64,000 nt of DNA, taken from positions 4,281,786 to 4,345,785 of the forward strand of contig NW_020653711.1 of the NCBI RefSeq assembly GCF_003589595.1, written 5' to 3'. The DNA is from Hyposmocoma kahamanoa (taxonomy: Eukaryota > Arthropoda > Insecta > Lepidoptera > Cosmopterigidae). A model generated the notes under the pieces. It was not told the DNA's origin, did no database searches, and saw only the letters and a list, made by a program, of their open reading frames with translations. Shown in pieces: positions 1 through 8,653 of this stretch. The position numbers and the translations under genes were made by a program. The stretch's first letter is position 1. Each line of letters starts with the position of its first letter.

Positions 1-557
1 AACATTCTACATAATCTTTTGTCTCCCAGGTATCTGACAGAGCGTTTCAGCTTTCTCAGGTTCCAGGATAAGCCTTGTCGCTCTCTCGTTAGGTCCCAAT
101 TATCTTTTTCAACATCCAATTTCGGTTTTTATTCTCACTCCTTTACTGTTCATGCGGTCAGACTTTGGAACGCACTTCCCATTACTGTACACGACAGTAA
201 ATCTTTAAGCTATCTTTGAAGTGAGAGTCAAGGAGCACTATTTATACTCTGTTCCATCCATTTTATAGATATAATATGAAATATGTATTTATCTAAGTAT
301 TTATATAGTCCGTAGTAATTAAATATTTTTGCTTTTTTTATTATTATTATTTTATTACATAATTTAATTTTGTTTTGTTGTGCACGTACGTATTTTTTTT
401 ATATCTATGATTGTAATTATTGTATCCTGTATTTAGGTCTGCAGGAAAAAATTCTTATAGAAATAAGCAGTACCTTTTGTTTGTGTTTTCCGTTATACCA
501 AATGTGATTTGTGTTTTCCTGTAGAATAAATAATTAAATAAATAAATAAATAAATAA
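1..557 (+). mobile_element. 3' end of a non-LTR retrotransposon (RT C terminus, 3' UTR, TAAA tail)
   Basis: From base 1 an open frame runs to the stop at about 217-219. It encodes the tail of a LINE ORF2: a run of basic residues, then a segment with HAVRLWNALP, a motif typical of the C-terminal end of Jockey/CR1-group polyproteins (arginine-leucine-tryptophan-asparagine-x-leucine-proline). An AT-rich 3' UTR follows, ending in a TAAA microsatellite at about 525-557, the usual 3' tail of such elements. The palm domain and endonuclease are missing, cut by the window edge or by 5' truncation. It is certainly not a host gene; the clade is not resolved. Confidence 0.7.
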
Positions 558-948
558 GTTGATGTTAAAAAATGTTAATAAATTCTAGTTCTACTGTGTG
601 TCCATCTCTCTTTAATCTTATTTATTTCAATATAATCGTTACTATTTTATATTGTCACTTTTTTCGCTAAATGTGTCGGTGTGTTGAGTAAAGTCACACG
701 TTATCTTTCTACGTTAAATGGACGAGGAAGAAGTATGAAAATCCCACAAATATTATGAGAGTTTCTGTGCCACTTAAGTTCCGACACTTTACAAATATTA
801 TTGAATATTCTACAAATATTATCAAATTTCGTTCTCACTCATACGAGTTAGTATTTTCTATAATATCAATACTTCGGAGAAGTAAGGCTGTAAAAGTGTA
901 ACTATAAAGATTACAACACGGTAAGAAACAATAAAAATATAAACGTTT

Positions 949-1521
949 TTGTTCATACCGTTATTATATTATGGCTTCACAAAGGTGGTGAAGAGGAAGA
1001 GGAAGCCCACCAGCCGTAACCAGTGTGGCACAGCACCAACAGGACCGAACTTCCTGCTGCGTCCGGCCCTACCGACGACGTTGATATACCTGTCGCGGCT
1101 GCATTACTCCACGAAGTCTGAGGAGATAGTGGAGTATATTAGGCATAAAGCCAATTACACCCTGAGGGTCGAGCGGTTGGAGTCTCGCCGCAACGTGAAC
1201 TTTAATTCGTTTGTGGTGAGAATACCGACCGAACATCTTTCGACCTTCATGAAAGAGGAATTTTGGCCGAAGGGTGTCATATATCGGCGATTCCGCGGCC
1301 GGTTACCTATCACCAGATTGCGCCGCACGTCGCCGATAAGTGAAATCGTGTAGATTAGTTTTTTATTATTATATTGTATGTATGTTAGTTTTAAGGTATA
1401 TGTAATATAGGTGTATTTTGTTTTTATGTTGTTATATATGTTAGTCTATAAGGTATGTATACATGGGTTTTTTTGTTACCTGGTATAAATAAATAAATAA
1501 ATAAATAAAAAAAAATAAAAA
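949..1521 (+). mobile_element. LINE-like fragment: ORF1/gag-like C terminus with TAAA tail
   Basis: An open frame ending at the stop at 1351-1353 encodes about 120 residues: a basic stretch (KVVKRKRKP), then a compact domain with SEEIVEYIRHKA and FWPKGVIYRRFRGR. This resembles the C-terminal region of gag-like ORF1 proteins that insect non-LTR elements carry before the endonuclease/RT ORF. No ATG is obvious at its left end, so it looks 5'-truncated. A T-rich 3' UTR and a TAAA repeat (about 1487-1521) follow directly, with no RT frame between, so this copy is an internally deleted or non-autonomous derivative. The tail type matches the fragment at 1-557. The ORF1 assignment is inference from residue pattern. 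Confidence 0.5.
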
Positions 1522-2117
1522 AAATATTTATACAGAGTTGTTTGTAAAATACTAATATCTTATACAACACTTTTCGTTCCATTACCTTTAATAGTTCATC
1601 AGATTACACATTTTATACTTTTTTATAGTTCGTACAGTCAAGAGCACGTCAAGCTTGACCTACCTATAAACACTTAAAAATGTATTCTCAGTAAATTTAT
1701 TATATTTTGTGAAAAGTAATGGAACATTGTTGTTTAGGATGTTAGTAATAAATATAGTTATGAGTACTTTACAAATAACCCTATATAAATGTCTGTATAA
1801 AAACTAGATATTTTAGCAAATAACAACCTTGAGTGTCTACTCGAAAGTATTTGACAATGATGTTGCCTAAGTAACTATTCTTTAACTGATTTTTAATAGA
1901 ACTGGCTTTTACTACCTTTTTCCCCTTAAGTAACGAAAATACTTGTGTTATGACACAAAAATGACGGTACCACAAACACCCAGACCCGAGACAATATATA
2001 AAAGTTAGTTCGTTTAGATTGATCTGGATGGCGACACTATGAAAACCCGTCACGTCATATGATGGATGATGATATGACAATAATGATGTAAATATTATGC
2101 CTTGTAAATAATTATAA
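1522..2117. other. AT-rich spacer, nothing recognised
   Basis: No coding signal, repeat family or structured element that I recognise. Open frames here are short and of low complexity. Confidence 0.5.
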
Positions 2118-2403
2118 CTGCCTCCGTGGCCGAACGGATACGGATACCATGCAGAGGTTCCGAGCATGATTCCCTGGCCGGAAGAAATAATAATAATAAC
2201 GCACACACTCAACATAGCCCCGCACTAGGGCAACCTTGTGTCGCGGGTGCCATGAACACACACATAGACAACCACAAATTACACCCAAACTCACGAGAGA
2301 AATAAATGTAGGCCATACAAATATTTCTCCCGACCCGGGAAGCGAACTTGAGGCCTTCGCATCGCAGTCGCAGGTGGTAACAGTTCGGCCACAGAGGCAG
2401 TTA
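2118..2403. mobile_element. tRNA-derived SINE (family G), head-to-head pair
   Basis: Bases 2118-2180 on the plus strand are a tRNA-like head: box A-like TGGCCGAACGG and a degraded box B. They are joined to a longer copy in opposite orientation (2403 down to 2181) containing the tRNA-like head, the family body (a conserved stretch about CCCGACCCGGGAA, then ACACACATAGACAACCACAA) and an ATT-rich tail. Related copies lie at 2461-2590, 45168-45234, 52090-52290 and 59235-59362. Box structure and ATT tail fit a tRNA-derived SINE. The inverted pairing suggests insertion of one copy next to another, or a foldback rearrangement. Confidence 0.65.
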
Positions 2404-2460
2404 TACATACATATACGTTATACAATATATATAACAATACAATAACATATAATATTTACG

Positions 2461-2590
2461 TTACACATACATTTATTTCTTTCGCTAGTTTGGGTGTAAT
2501 TTATGATTGTGATGTGTATGTCCATGGCACCCACGATACTGGGTTTCCCTAGTAGGGGCTATGAGTGTTGATGTTATTATTATTAAACTA
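2461..2590 (+). mobile_element. SINE family G, 5'-truncated copy
   Basis: Carries the body and 3' end of family G (TTTGGGTGTAATTTATGATTG, then CATGGCACCC and a TATTATTATTA tail) but lacks the tRNA-like head. Confidence 0.6.
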
Positions 2591-2862
2591 TTTTTAGAAG
2601 GACATTGAAAACAAAACTACAGTGTTAAAGTGTTCTAAATAAACATTTAATTGTAATTGTATAACAATATGTATTGTAGTAAACAGGTTTTAAAATATAA
2701 ATATCTTATATCCTTATTCATTTTACTATGGTTGTCTAAAAAGGTACAATAAAACGCTGTGAATTTATTCTACAGAAAATAAACAAAATGAAGGAGTTTT
2801 GGAGCTTTCTTCCCAATTCCTACAAGTCTTCTTTTTCTAATAATTGTTTGTACACATAATCA

Positions 2863-2927
2863 GGCCGTACACATTCACAGTTTTTTTATAAGAAAGGTGT
2901 TATAAAAAATTGTGAACGTATACGGCC
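2863..2927. repeat. Imperfect inverted repeat (hairpin)
   Basis: Arms 2863-2890 and 2901-2927 are inverted copies of each other, about 23 of 27 positions pairing with one indel, round a 10-nt loop. The arm ends are GGCCGTA and TACGGCC. It lies just beyond the small-ORF cluster; it could be a tiny foldback element or a transcription-end structure. Nothing else is recognised between 2600 and 3140. Confidence 0.55.
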
Positions 2928-3143
2928 CTCTCACGATTTTGTAGTCTAGTGTAAAAATATGATTTCGTTGCCTGAACCGAATACTTATCAAGAAAATCTT
3001 AATTTAAAAAAACTAGGCTAAGTAAAAGGGTTTCTAAGTTCCATTTCACCTCTTTTGGAAACATTGTGTAGGTAACAAAATAATATTATAAAATCATGTC
3101 AGGAAAATAAAACATTCGTCTACATTAATCTATTTATATATTA

Positions 3144-3320
3144 CTATCTTTGAATACGTTCTTCTGGCAAACTTTTAAGGTATTCGGCCATACGTTTCAT
3201 GAAAAAACACCAAATCATGAATGCAATTCCTCTCATAATGAAGACATTAATGTCGACATCAAGGTATGATGTCAAGGTGACAATGACATTTGTTTTACGA
3301 CATTTTTTAAACAAGTTCAT
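3144..3320 (-). CDS. Small ORF a: 58-residue predicted single-span membrane protein
   Basis: ATG at 3320, stop TAG at 3144-3146. The N terminus is basic (MNLFKKCRK), followed by a moderately polar segment with DVDIN, a hydrophobic stretch of about 14 residues (INVFIMRGIAFMIWCFF, interrupted by one Arg), then a charged C tail (MKRMAEYLKSLPEERIQR). It is the last of five same-strand, non-overlapping small ORFs, 82 bp after ORF b. I do not recognise a family. No splice sites or Kozak context prove expression. The alternative is chance, since ORFs of this length arise in AT-rich DNA and hydrophobic codons are T-rich. It is listed because of the cluster. Confidence 0.3.
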   Translation of the reverse strand: MNLFKKCRKTNVIVTLTSYLDVDINVFIMRGIAFMIWCFFMKRMAEYLKSLPEERIQR

Positions 3321-3402
3321 GTTTATTGTTTGATTTACGAATTCGGGTTCTAGATTGGAATTTCGAAAATTCGTTATGGTGTCAATCAATCAAGTTAAGC
3401 CT

Positions 3403-3576
3403 TCAATTACGATATAGTGTATTATGTGTGCTATTACAACATTGTGCATTATTTCTATGTTTTTTTATCATTTTACTAATGAAACTTACAATCAGTAAGG
3501 TTAGGACGAAGAAAAAAGTAACAACTAGAATATCAAGAAGATTAACTTCGGGATCAATTGAGGTTTTTGTTCCCAT
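3403..3576 (-). CDS. Small ORF b: 57-residue predicted single-span membrane protein
   Basis: ATG at 3576, stop TGA at 3403-3405. There is a short polar, acidic-containing N terminus (MGTKTSIDPEVN), a clean hydrophobic span of about 22 residues rich in Leu, Val, Phe and Ile (roughly residues 13-34), then a basic juxtamembrane tail (SKMIKKHR) and a Cys/Asn-rich end. That layout obeys the positive-inside rule with the C terminus cytoplasmic. The span resembles that of ORF d (both have Ser-Ile-Asp before the span and a FVxTLLI / FVTLLI-like core), hinting at paralogy. Spacing to ORF c is 43 bp. Function unknown; the family is not recognised. Confidence 0.38.
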   Translation of the reverse strand: MGTKTSIDPEVNLLDILVVTFFFVLTLLIVSFISKMIKKHRNNAQCCNSTHNTLYRN

Positions 3577-3619
3577 AATCTGTTATTAAACGATTCTAAT
3601 GTTGGTATTGTTCTGTGTG

Positions 3620-3751
3620 TTAAGAACAAACCGCTGCTTGTCCCCTCACAATATAACACACCAAGCCAAAGAGTGCGACTAGTACAACCATGGCTCCAAA
3701 CACTAATAGGAACTGGTCCAAGTTCACAATAAGGTGGCAGGATTCAGTCAT
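3620..3751 (-). CDS. Small ORF c: 43-residue predicted single-span membrane protein
   Basis: ATG at 3751, stop TAA at 3620-3622. N terminus MTESCHLIVNLDQ, a hydrophobic span of about 21 residues (LLVFGAMVVLVALFGLVCYI), then VRGQAAVCS. Upstream of the ATG (minus strand) the sequence holds two ATAAG motifs, 13 bp apart. ATAAG resembles the (A/G/T)TAAG late-promoter core of baculovirus-like viruses, but in AT-rich DNA it is weak evidence. Spacing is 61 bp to ORF d and 43 bp to ORF b. Not recognised; chance ORF remains possible. Confidence 0.38.
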   Translation of the reverse strand: MTESCHLIVNLDQFLLVFGAMVVLVALFGLVCYIVRGQAAVCS

Positions 3752-3812
3752 AGTAAATGTTTACTTATATTTCACTTCTTATATCAGAGTGCTTTAGTTC
3801 ATCTTACAATGG

Positions 3813-3935
3813 TCATGTAGTCTGAAAGTATTTACACAGCCAATTCATCAAAATCAGGAGAGTAACGAATGCAAACGCAATAAGTAAGATTTGAAGAACA
3901 TCAATGCTGTAACAACCGTTGGCACCACCTGCCAT
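3813..3935 (-). CDS. Small ORF d: 40-residue predicted single-span membrane protein
   Basis: ATG at 3935, stop TGA at 3813-3815. N terminus MAGGANGCYSID, then about 20 hydrophobic residues (VLQILLIAFAFVTLLILMNW) and a short tail with one Lys (LCKYFQTT). It starts 8 bp after the end of the read-through frame of ORF e. The span shares the FVTLLI-type core with ORF b. The size and layout recall insect micropeptides of muscle and ER membranes, but the sequence does not match the sarcolamban type. Function unknown. Confidence 0.38.
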   Translation of the reverse strand: MAGGANGCYSIDVLQILLIAFAFVTLLILMNWLCKYFQTT

Positions 3936-3943
3936 ACTTTATT

Positions 3944-4110
3944 TCCATTTATTTTATATTATTATTTCCATTAAGAATATAGCACACGACAAGAAACAGT
4001 AGAAGTATTACAGAAATTTATCCGGTAAAGGTCATTAATTGGTTAAGGCCAAAAGAAAAATCACCGATTCCACTTTTGAACGTTGTTGATTTTCCACTAC
4101 CCTTGGCCAT
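3944..4110 (-). pseudogene. Small ORF e, interrupted: soluble N part, in-frame TAA, membrane span
   Basis: ATG at 4110. The first 30 codons give a Gly/Ser/Lys-rich N part (MAKGSGKSTTFKSGIGDF, then SFGLNQLMTFTG) and stop at a TAA at 4018-4020. The same frame then continues for 24 codons with a hydrophobic core (ISVILLLFLVVCYIL) and ends at 3944-3946, next to ORF d. The post-stop part looks like the membrane span that the sibling ORFs have, so a nonsense mutation is the simplest reading. A real 30-residue peptide, or read-through, are alternatives. The GSGKST string looks like a P-loop but lacks any NTPase context. Confidence 0.3.
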
Positions 4111-4131
4111 TTCAATCTTCTAGTTAAAGAC

Positions 4132-4251
4132 ATGGTTGGGGTTGATTTGTTTTCTATTATTTTAACACTACACAGGAACTTATGCGAAGACGGCAAATTT
4201 TACATTTTGATGTTGTGTAAAGTCATTGTTTATTGTTTTTTATTTGTATAA
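4132..4251 (+). CDS. Small ORF f: 39-residue hydrophobic peptide, divergent from ORFs a-e
   Basis: ATG at 4132, stop TAA at 4249-4251. It encodes MVGVDLFSIILTLHRN, a short charged middle (CEDGK) and a hydrophobic C-terminal stretch. It starts 21 bp from the start of ORF e on the other strand, so any promoter would have to be shared or overlapping. Weaker than a-e as a protein candidate. Confidence 0.2.
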   Translation: MVGVDLFSIILTLHRNLCEDGKFYILMLCKVIVYCFLFV

Positions 4252-4365
4252 AGTCTAACATTTCTGACAGATTTAAGACGTATCTTTGATCTAAGGAGAT
4301 CTTGTGACTTAAGTTGTTTTGCCGTCAAAAAGTTTCGCTAACACTTTGCTTATTTAGTAGCCGTA

Positions 4366-4675
4366 GAGCTCCTTGTGAAATAGTTCGTCCAGGGAAGTAC
4401 TGCCACCTTACTTATTTGTACCTAATGTGAGCATTACTGCGTTTTGGTTTTCAAGGGTAAGGACAGTTTTGAAGAAAAAGGTGCTGGTGAAATTATGGGT
4501 GTATGGGCCTTATCAGCTTATGTCTTAGGGTGACGGGCGCAGTAGCAGTGTCTCTTTGTGATTTGAAGCTCTGACTGGCACTGCAACTGTTATGGACAGA
4601 CGTGTCGCTTAACACCAGATAAACGACCTGTTCGTCCCGTCGGTTACCAAGCATTTTAGTATCATAAAAAAAGAA
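4366..4675 (+). mobile_element. Family A short interspersed element
   Basis: About 310 bp, from AGCTCCTTGTGAAATAG to a TATCATAAAAAAAG end. More than a dozen copies in this window share the same landmarks: GTTCGTCC near the start, AGGGAAGTACTGCCACC, AGCAGTAATGTGAGCATTAC, GGTGAAATTA, GGCACTGCAACTGTTATGG and GACTTGTTCGTCCCGTC. It has no coding potential and no convincing Pol III boxes. Two copies (50158-50790 and 56470-57170) show that the family has a longer form. Confidence 0.75.
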
Positions 4676-4679
4676 TAAT

Positions 4680-5430
4680 ATTCCATATTCTATTTTAAGT
4701 AATACAAACTATAAAACAATTCAACCATGTTATATTTTGTTACAATTCGAGGTTTTGTATTTAGTGCTTCTGTAATTGAAAAAAAAAGTGAAAAAAAAAT
4801 GAGGAAGTAAAGAGAAAAACAAAATATATTAAGCACGTAGTACCACAAAACTGTGGTGCATGCCGTCCACACGCCGTAACTACTGCTCAAGTTATCATTT
4901 TGAGTTTTTACAAGTCAATTAAAACCCCCTCAACAAAAATTGTAATGCAGAACCTTAGTGCGGAACACGCTATGATCTACCAACAGATGGTCAATAAGAT
5001 ATGTAAGAAAAATTTTAAATATGAATTAAGTTATGTTTTCTTTCCCTCTAACTGTAATAAAGCCACTTCTTCAAAATTATAACTTTACAACAAGAATACA
5101 AGATATTTATTTATTCGCTGAAAAATGTAGTTAACAATGCAGGTCTTATATACACACGCCAGCACATCAAGCTACACATTGACGTATCTTGTTCCGTTGC
5201 ACTGGAGGCGATTTTCGAACAAAAATGTGTAGTCTGGTGTGCCGTTGTCCGTACATTTCACCAAAACTTGGCATATTATACACGAATATTTTACACAAAA
5301 CTTCTTTCACTTTAGAAGTAGCATGTATTAAAGTTAAATTAAAATAATAGCATAAACAAGCTACAACAATTGTAATTTCACCAGAAAATAAGAAATCAAA
5401 AATATAACATACAATAGTTAAATTTTACAT
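4680..5430. other. AT-rich spacer with no supported gene
   Basis: Only short frames. One (about 4945-5082, plus strand, starting MQNLSAEHAMIYQQ) reads like protein but is 45 residues, unrecognised and without context. Confidence 0.4.
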
Positions 5431-5431
5431 T

Positions 5432-5890
5432 TTATGTTATCAAGTAAAACCCATCAATATTGTACTGAGTAACTAACAAATTATGCAATTTCATTTTAAA
5501 GTGTCTACAATTTAATTCTTTACCAGCATCCGGAAACTTATTAAATAATTTGGGTGCTAATACAAACATCATTCTAGTGTAAAATTCCAAATTAGGGCGT
5601 TGTTTGGGCAGTATTTCTATTTCATTCCTGGTGTTTCTAGGATATCTAGCTTTGACTATATTAAAGTTGCACAGATTTTGTTCACATCGTCGCTTAACAT
5701 CAGGTGAGATTGTGGCCAAGCGTGTGTCTATTATATATATATAATTTTGTTTCACATTAACACAGGCCTCGTAAATATACATCGATGGTAGGGTTAACAT
5801 CTTCAGTGTCCTAAAGTAAGGTACACAACTCTCTCGCCGACCTACACCAAACATGGCACTGACACATTTGTTCTGGGTTTTAAATAGAGG
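5432..5890 (-). pseudogene. LINE reverse-transcriptase C-terminal fragment
   Basis: Open on the minus strand from about 5890 to the stop at 5432-5434. It contains KTQNKCVSAMFG, then RESCVPYFRTLKMLTLPSMY, YPRNTRNE and a C-terminal MMFVLAPKLFNKFPDAGK block. These match the thumb/C-terminal region of Jockey/CR1-group elements (consensus like CVPLFKKLxILTLPSLYI, then KLFNKLP). Related fragments occur at 20931-21125, 42552-42761 and 57601-58181. The palm and endonuclease are missing, so it is a dead 5'-truncated copy. Confidence 0.75.
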
Positions 5891-6149
5891 CGTAATATGT
5901 GTTGCTGCTAGAGGCTACATAAGCATGATAAGCACAAAGAACAGTTTTTTGTGATGTTATTCTTGTCAGATTTTTTAGAACATATACGTATTTACTAAAT
6001 TTTGGTATTTAAGTTCACGAGAGAGGTTGAAGATTCTAGGAACGAAATAAGTCGATACACTTTTTCACCCGATTATGTTTTACGCCGATCTCGCCAATAC
6101 TTCTTTCACCGACTTTTTTCCTTTTTTTGACCGACTTCAAAAAGGAGAT

Positions 6150-6860
6150 TCTTAACCGACTTCAAAAAAGGAGGAGGTTTCGGCCCACCCTTAGAGGTGG
6201 AATATTCTCTTATAATGTGTGGACCTTATGGCTGCGATTCCACCAGAGATGTGCGAGGTAGCTACGTAGAGCTAAGCATTTGTACATACAAAAAGGCGAG
6301 AGATGTGTGCGAGGGATGAGAGCGAGGGATGCGAGCGAGGAATGTGTGCCAAACGGTGAAGGGAACTAGAGCTACAGGGCCGTCGCCTTCACTCACCATG
6401 CCACACCACACCACATCCAACCCGCGCACAGCTGAAAAGAGCCCGCTACCATACCCCGGACACTCCATACAACGGCAGAAACGTATTTACCTATTAGTAC
6501 TACATACAATGATATTATACTTGTAACTACATACAACAGCAAGGCGCTGTCTGGCACTTTCTCGGACTATTTATTCTCTTATTTTAACGTGCACTAGTTG
6601 TGATTCGACTGTATTTTTTTTTTCGTGTGATGTTACGCGATTAGTCTTTTTTTTTTCCATTAGATTTGTGAACCTATTTAGATGATTATTTTTTATTAGA
6701 ATAAGGTTACCTCGGTATTGGTCCCAAATTAAAAAATTTGAAGAAAGTATTCCACCTCTAAGGGTGGCAAACTAAGAGATGAATCTGGTTTCGCGCACTT
6801 TCCGGTAACCGATTTCAATAAAACTTGGCAAACAGACGTAATTCTAAACATTTGAAGTAG
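6150..6860 (+). mobile_element. Family B MITE interrupted by a family C element
   Basis: Family B (termini near ACCGACTTCAAAA / TTTTGAAGTCGGT, about 220-280 bp) begins at 6150-6180 with AACCGACTTCAAAAAAGGAG and resumes at about 6600 with TCGACTGTATTTTTTTT through CCACCTCTAAGGGTGGCAAA to about 6860. The roughly 420 bp between are a family C element (about 6205-6590), so C inserted into B, or arrived with a B scrap. Landmarks of B elsewhere: GATTTTGATGATTCTTTTTT, TTGTTGGAAAGAGGGTACCT, GTGGTCCCATTTAAATTTGA. Confidence 0.65.
6205..6590 (+). mobile_element. Family C element, copy 1
   Basis: Starts near TGTGTGGACCTTATGGCTGC, with GCGAGGGATGAGAGCGAGG repeats, ACAGGGCCGTCGCCTTCACT and CAACAGCAAGGCGCTGT near the end. 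It matches 8654-9195. Noncoding, with GC content higher than the surroundings; class unknown. Confidence 0.6.
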
Positions 6861-7034
6861 TTGGATTAAAAAAAAAAGTTAGTATAATACCAAGTGGCGT
6901 GAGGAACTAGTCGTGCGCCTTCAAATTCTCTGTTTGCTAGTATTCTCGATTCAAATTCGGTTTGCTCGATTTACCAATCTCGTCAACGCTCCAGGAAGTT
7001 AATATTGCAATTTTTGGCACAGAAGTGAATGTTA

Positions 7035-7080
7035 GAAGTTAATTAAAATATATATACATGTATATATTTTAATTAACTTC
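7035..7080. repeat. Perfect 20-bp inverted repeat
   Basis: Arms 7035-7054 and 7061-7080 are exact reverse complements round TACATG; the outer ends are GAAGTTAATT and AATTAACTTC. AT-rich hairpin next to a LINE fragment. Confidence 0.85.
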
Positions 7081-7134
7081 TTCTTCAAGTGCCTCTCCAT
7101 TATTGAAGGTCGGCAGTCAGTTTTCTATATATTT

Positions 7135-7480
7135 CTTTGTTCAGAGCTAGCCTAAACAGTTGTTCCACGGTCTTGACGCCAGTCCACTCCTTGATGTTAC
7201 GAAACCATTTTCACATTTTTGTTCTTCCAAACTTCCGCTTCTCACATACTTTACCCATCATTATAGTGTGCAATACATGATATCTGACATGTCGCAGTAC
7301 ATGACCCAAATAGGTAACTCCACCTTCTTCGCCATACGTTTAAGGATCTCAACATACATGACTTTGTTCGTCCAACTGATGCGAAGCATTCTACGATAGC
7401 ACCACATTTCGAGCGCTTCAAGTTTCTTCTTGTGGTCTTCTTTTATGGTCCATGATTCGCATCCATAAAGAACGATTGGC
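7135..7480 (-). pseudogene. RTE-type LINE C-terminal fragment
   Basis: Read from 7480 leftwards the frame gives IVLYGCESWTIKEDHKKKLE, ALEMWCYRRMLRISWTNKV and, after frame damage, GRTKM and KEWTGVKT, VEQLFRLALNK. The YGCESWT, EMWCYRRMLRISW and ELFRLA-NK blocks are characteristic of RTE-like retroelements. An in-frame stop and frame changes show it is dead. Only the post-palm region survives. Confidence 0.75.
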
Positions 7481-7654
7481 CGATAATTATTTATTTTATG
7501 ATTGAATTTCTTACAATAAATTAATAATAATTGTCTTCACTTTTATAAATCTTTTTGATGATATAGGTATTTACCTGTAATTGTTTTAGCATTTTAACTG
7601 TAATACCTTTTTAAATATGTGTACACTTTTGTAGTAACCCAATGTACCTACGCT

Positions 7655-8292
7655 CGTCGATAATTGCAACTGCAGTGCCACTCAAAGTTTTAAATTCCGA
7701 AGATCTGAAGGGCACTGCCACTGCGCTGGTTACCTTGAGACATAAGTTGACAAGTCCCATGTGCCTGTAATTTCACCAGCACCTTTAGCGCCCAGTTACA
7801 CGAGGCTAAAGTTTTCGCGCGGTGACCACCCAGTTACCACGCCTTCATGTACATTAATGGCGAATCTAAATTCTATTTACTAGGCAACAACATTTAAATT
7901 CCTCTGAATAATACAACCGCGCCGCCGCGTAGACCAAATTCAAGCCAGATTCGCGTGTCTGAGACGTTCATTTAAGTTAAAACGTAAAAGATTCCACATT
8001 TGCAAAACACAAATTTGTACCTTAATAATGGGAAAATATAGATGAATATGCTATAGGCGAAAAACATGATGCATCGCGACACTTCGACTCTGCGCCAGTG
8101 TGACTTGAGCCTTAGACGCACGCGGCAATGTGGATCCGCTCGGCGACTGCGCGGCCGGGGCGGCCGCGCGGGGTGAGCGCGACGATATTCGCGTTGAAAA
8201 AAACCCCTTCAAAACTGTTACGCAATAAGGCTCACATTACTGCTTGGTGGCATAAATAGGTGGCAATACTTCCCTAGACGAACTTTATCGCA
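7655..8292 (-). mobile_element. Family A copy split by a family H element
   Basis: Minus-strand family A sequence at 7655-7788 stops at CAGCACC and resumes at about 8206 with TTCAAAACTGTTACGCAATA, continuing to about 8292. The interval 7789-8205 is family H, so H inserted into A. Confidence 0.65.
7789..8205 (+). mobile_element. Family H element, copy 1 (nested in family A)
   Basis: Begins GCGCCCAGTTACACGAGG, contains ACATTAATGGCGAATCT and ACATTTAAATTCCTCTGAAT, and a GC-rich end with GGCCGCGCGGGGTGAGCGCG. Related copies at 29584-29830 (plus) and 54925-55112 (minus). No coding capacity. Confidence 0.6.
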
Positions 8293-8653
8293 TGTGGTTT
8301 TATTACACCGAGGCTACGATTCACTGTCACTGTTGTGTACTACACTTTTTGGGTACAAACGTTCAAACCAACGATATATATTATGTCTAGGTACAAACAA
8401 AACTTTATCATCTTTTTAGTATCTACTAGAGATAAGTAAACGCAAGGAAAATAGTAAGATCGTTTTCGATGAGAAGTACATATAATTTTATATAGCACAC
8501 GATAATATTAATGCAATTTCCATTTAGTGATTTTTCGTATGTCCACAAAGGTTTAGCTTTAAAAACGTTTTTTACTTATAATGACCACCAGTAGTTGTTC
8601 TTATTCCGCTTTATAGAGAGTTCCTTAACTATAGAAGTCTATAAATTGTTTAT

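Noticed and set aside
4070..4110. GSGKST as an NTPase P-loop in ORF e
   Set aside because: Only six residues near the N terminus of a 30-codon frame; no Walker B or fold.
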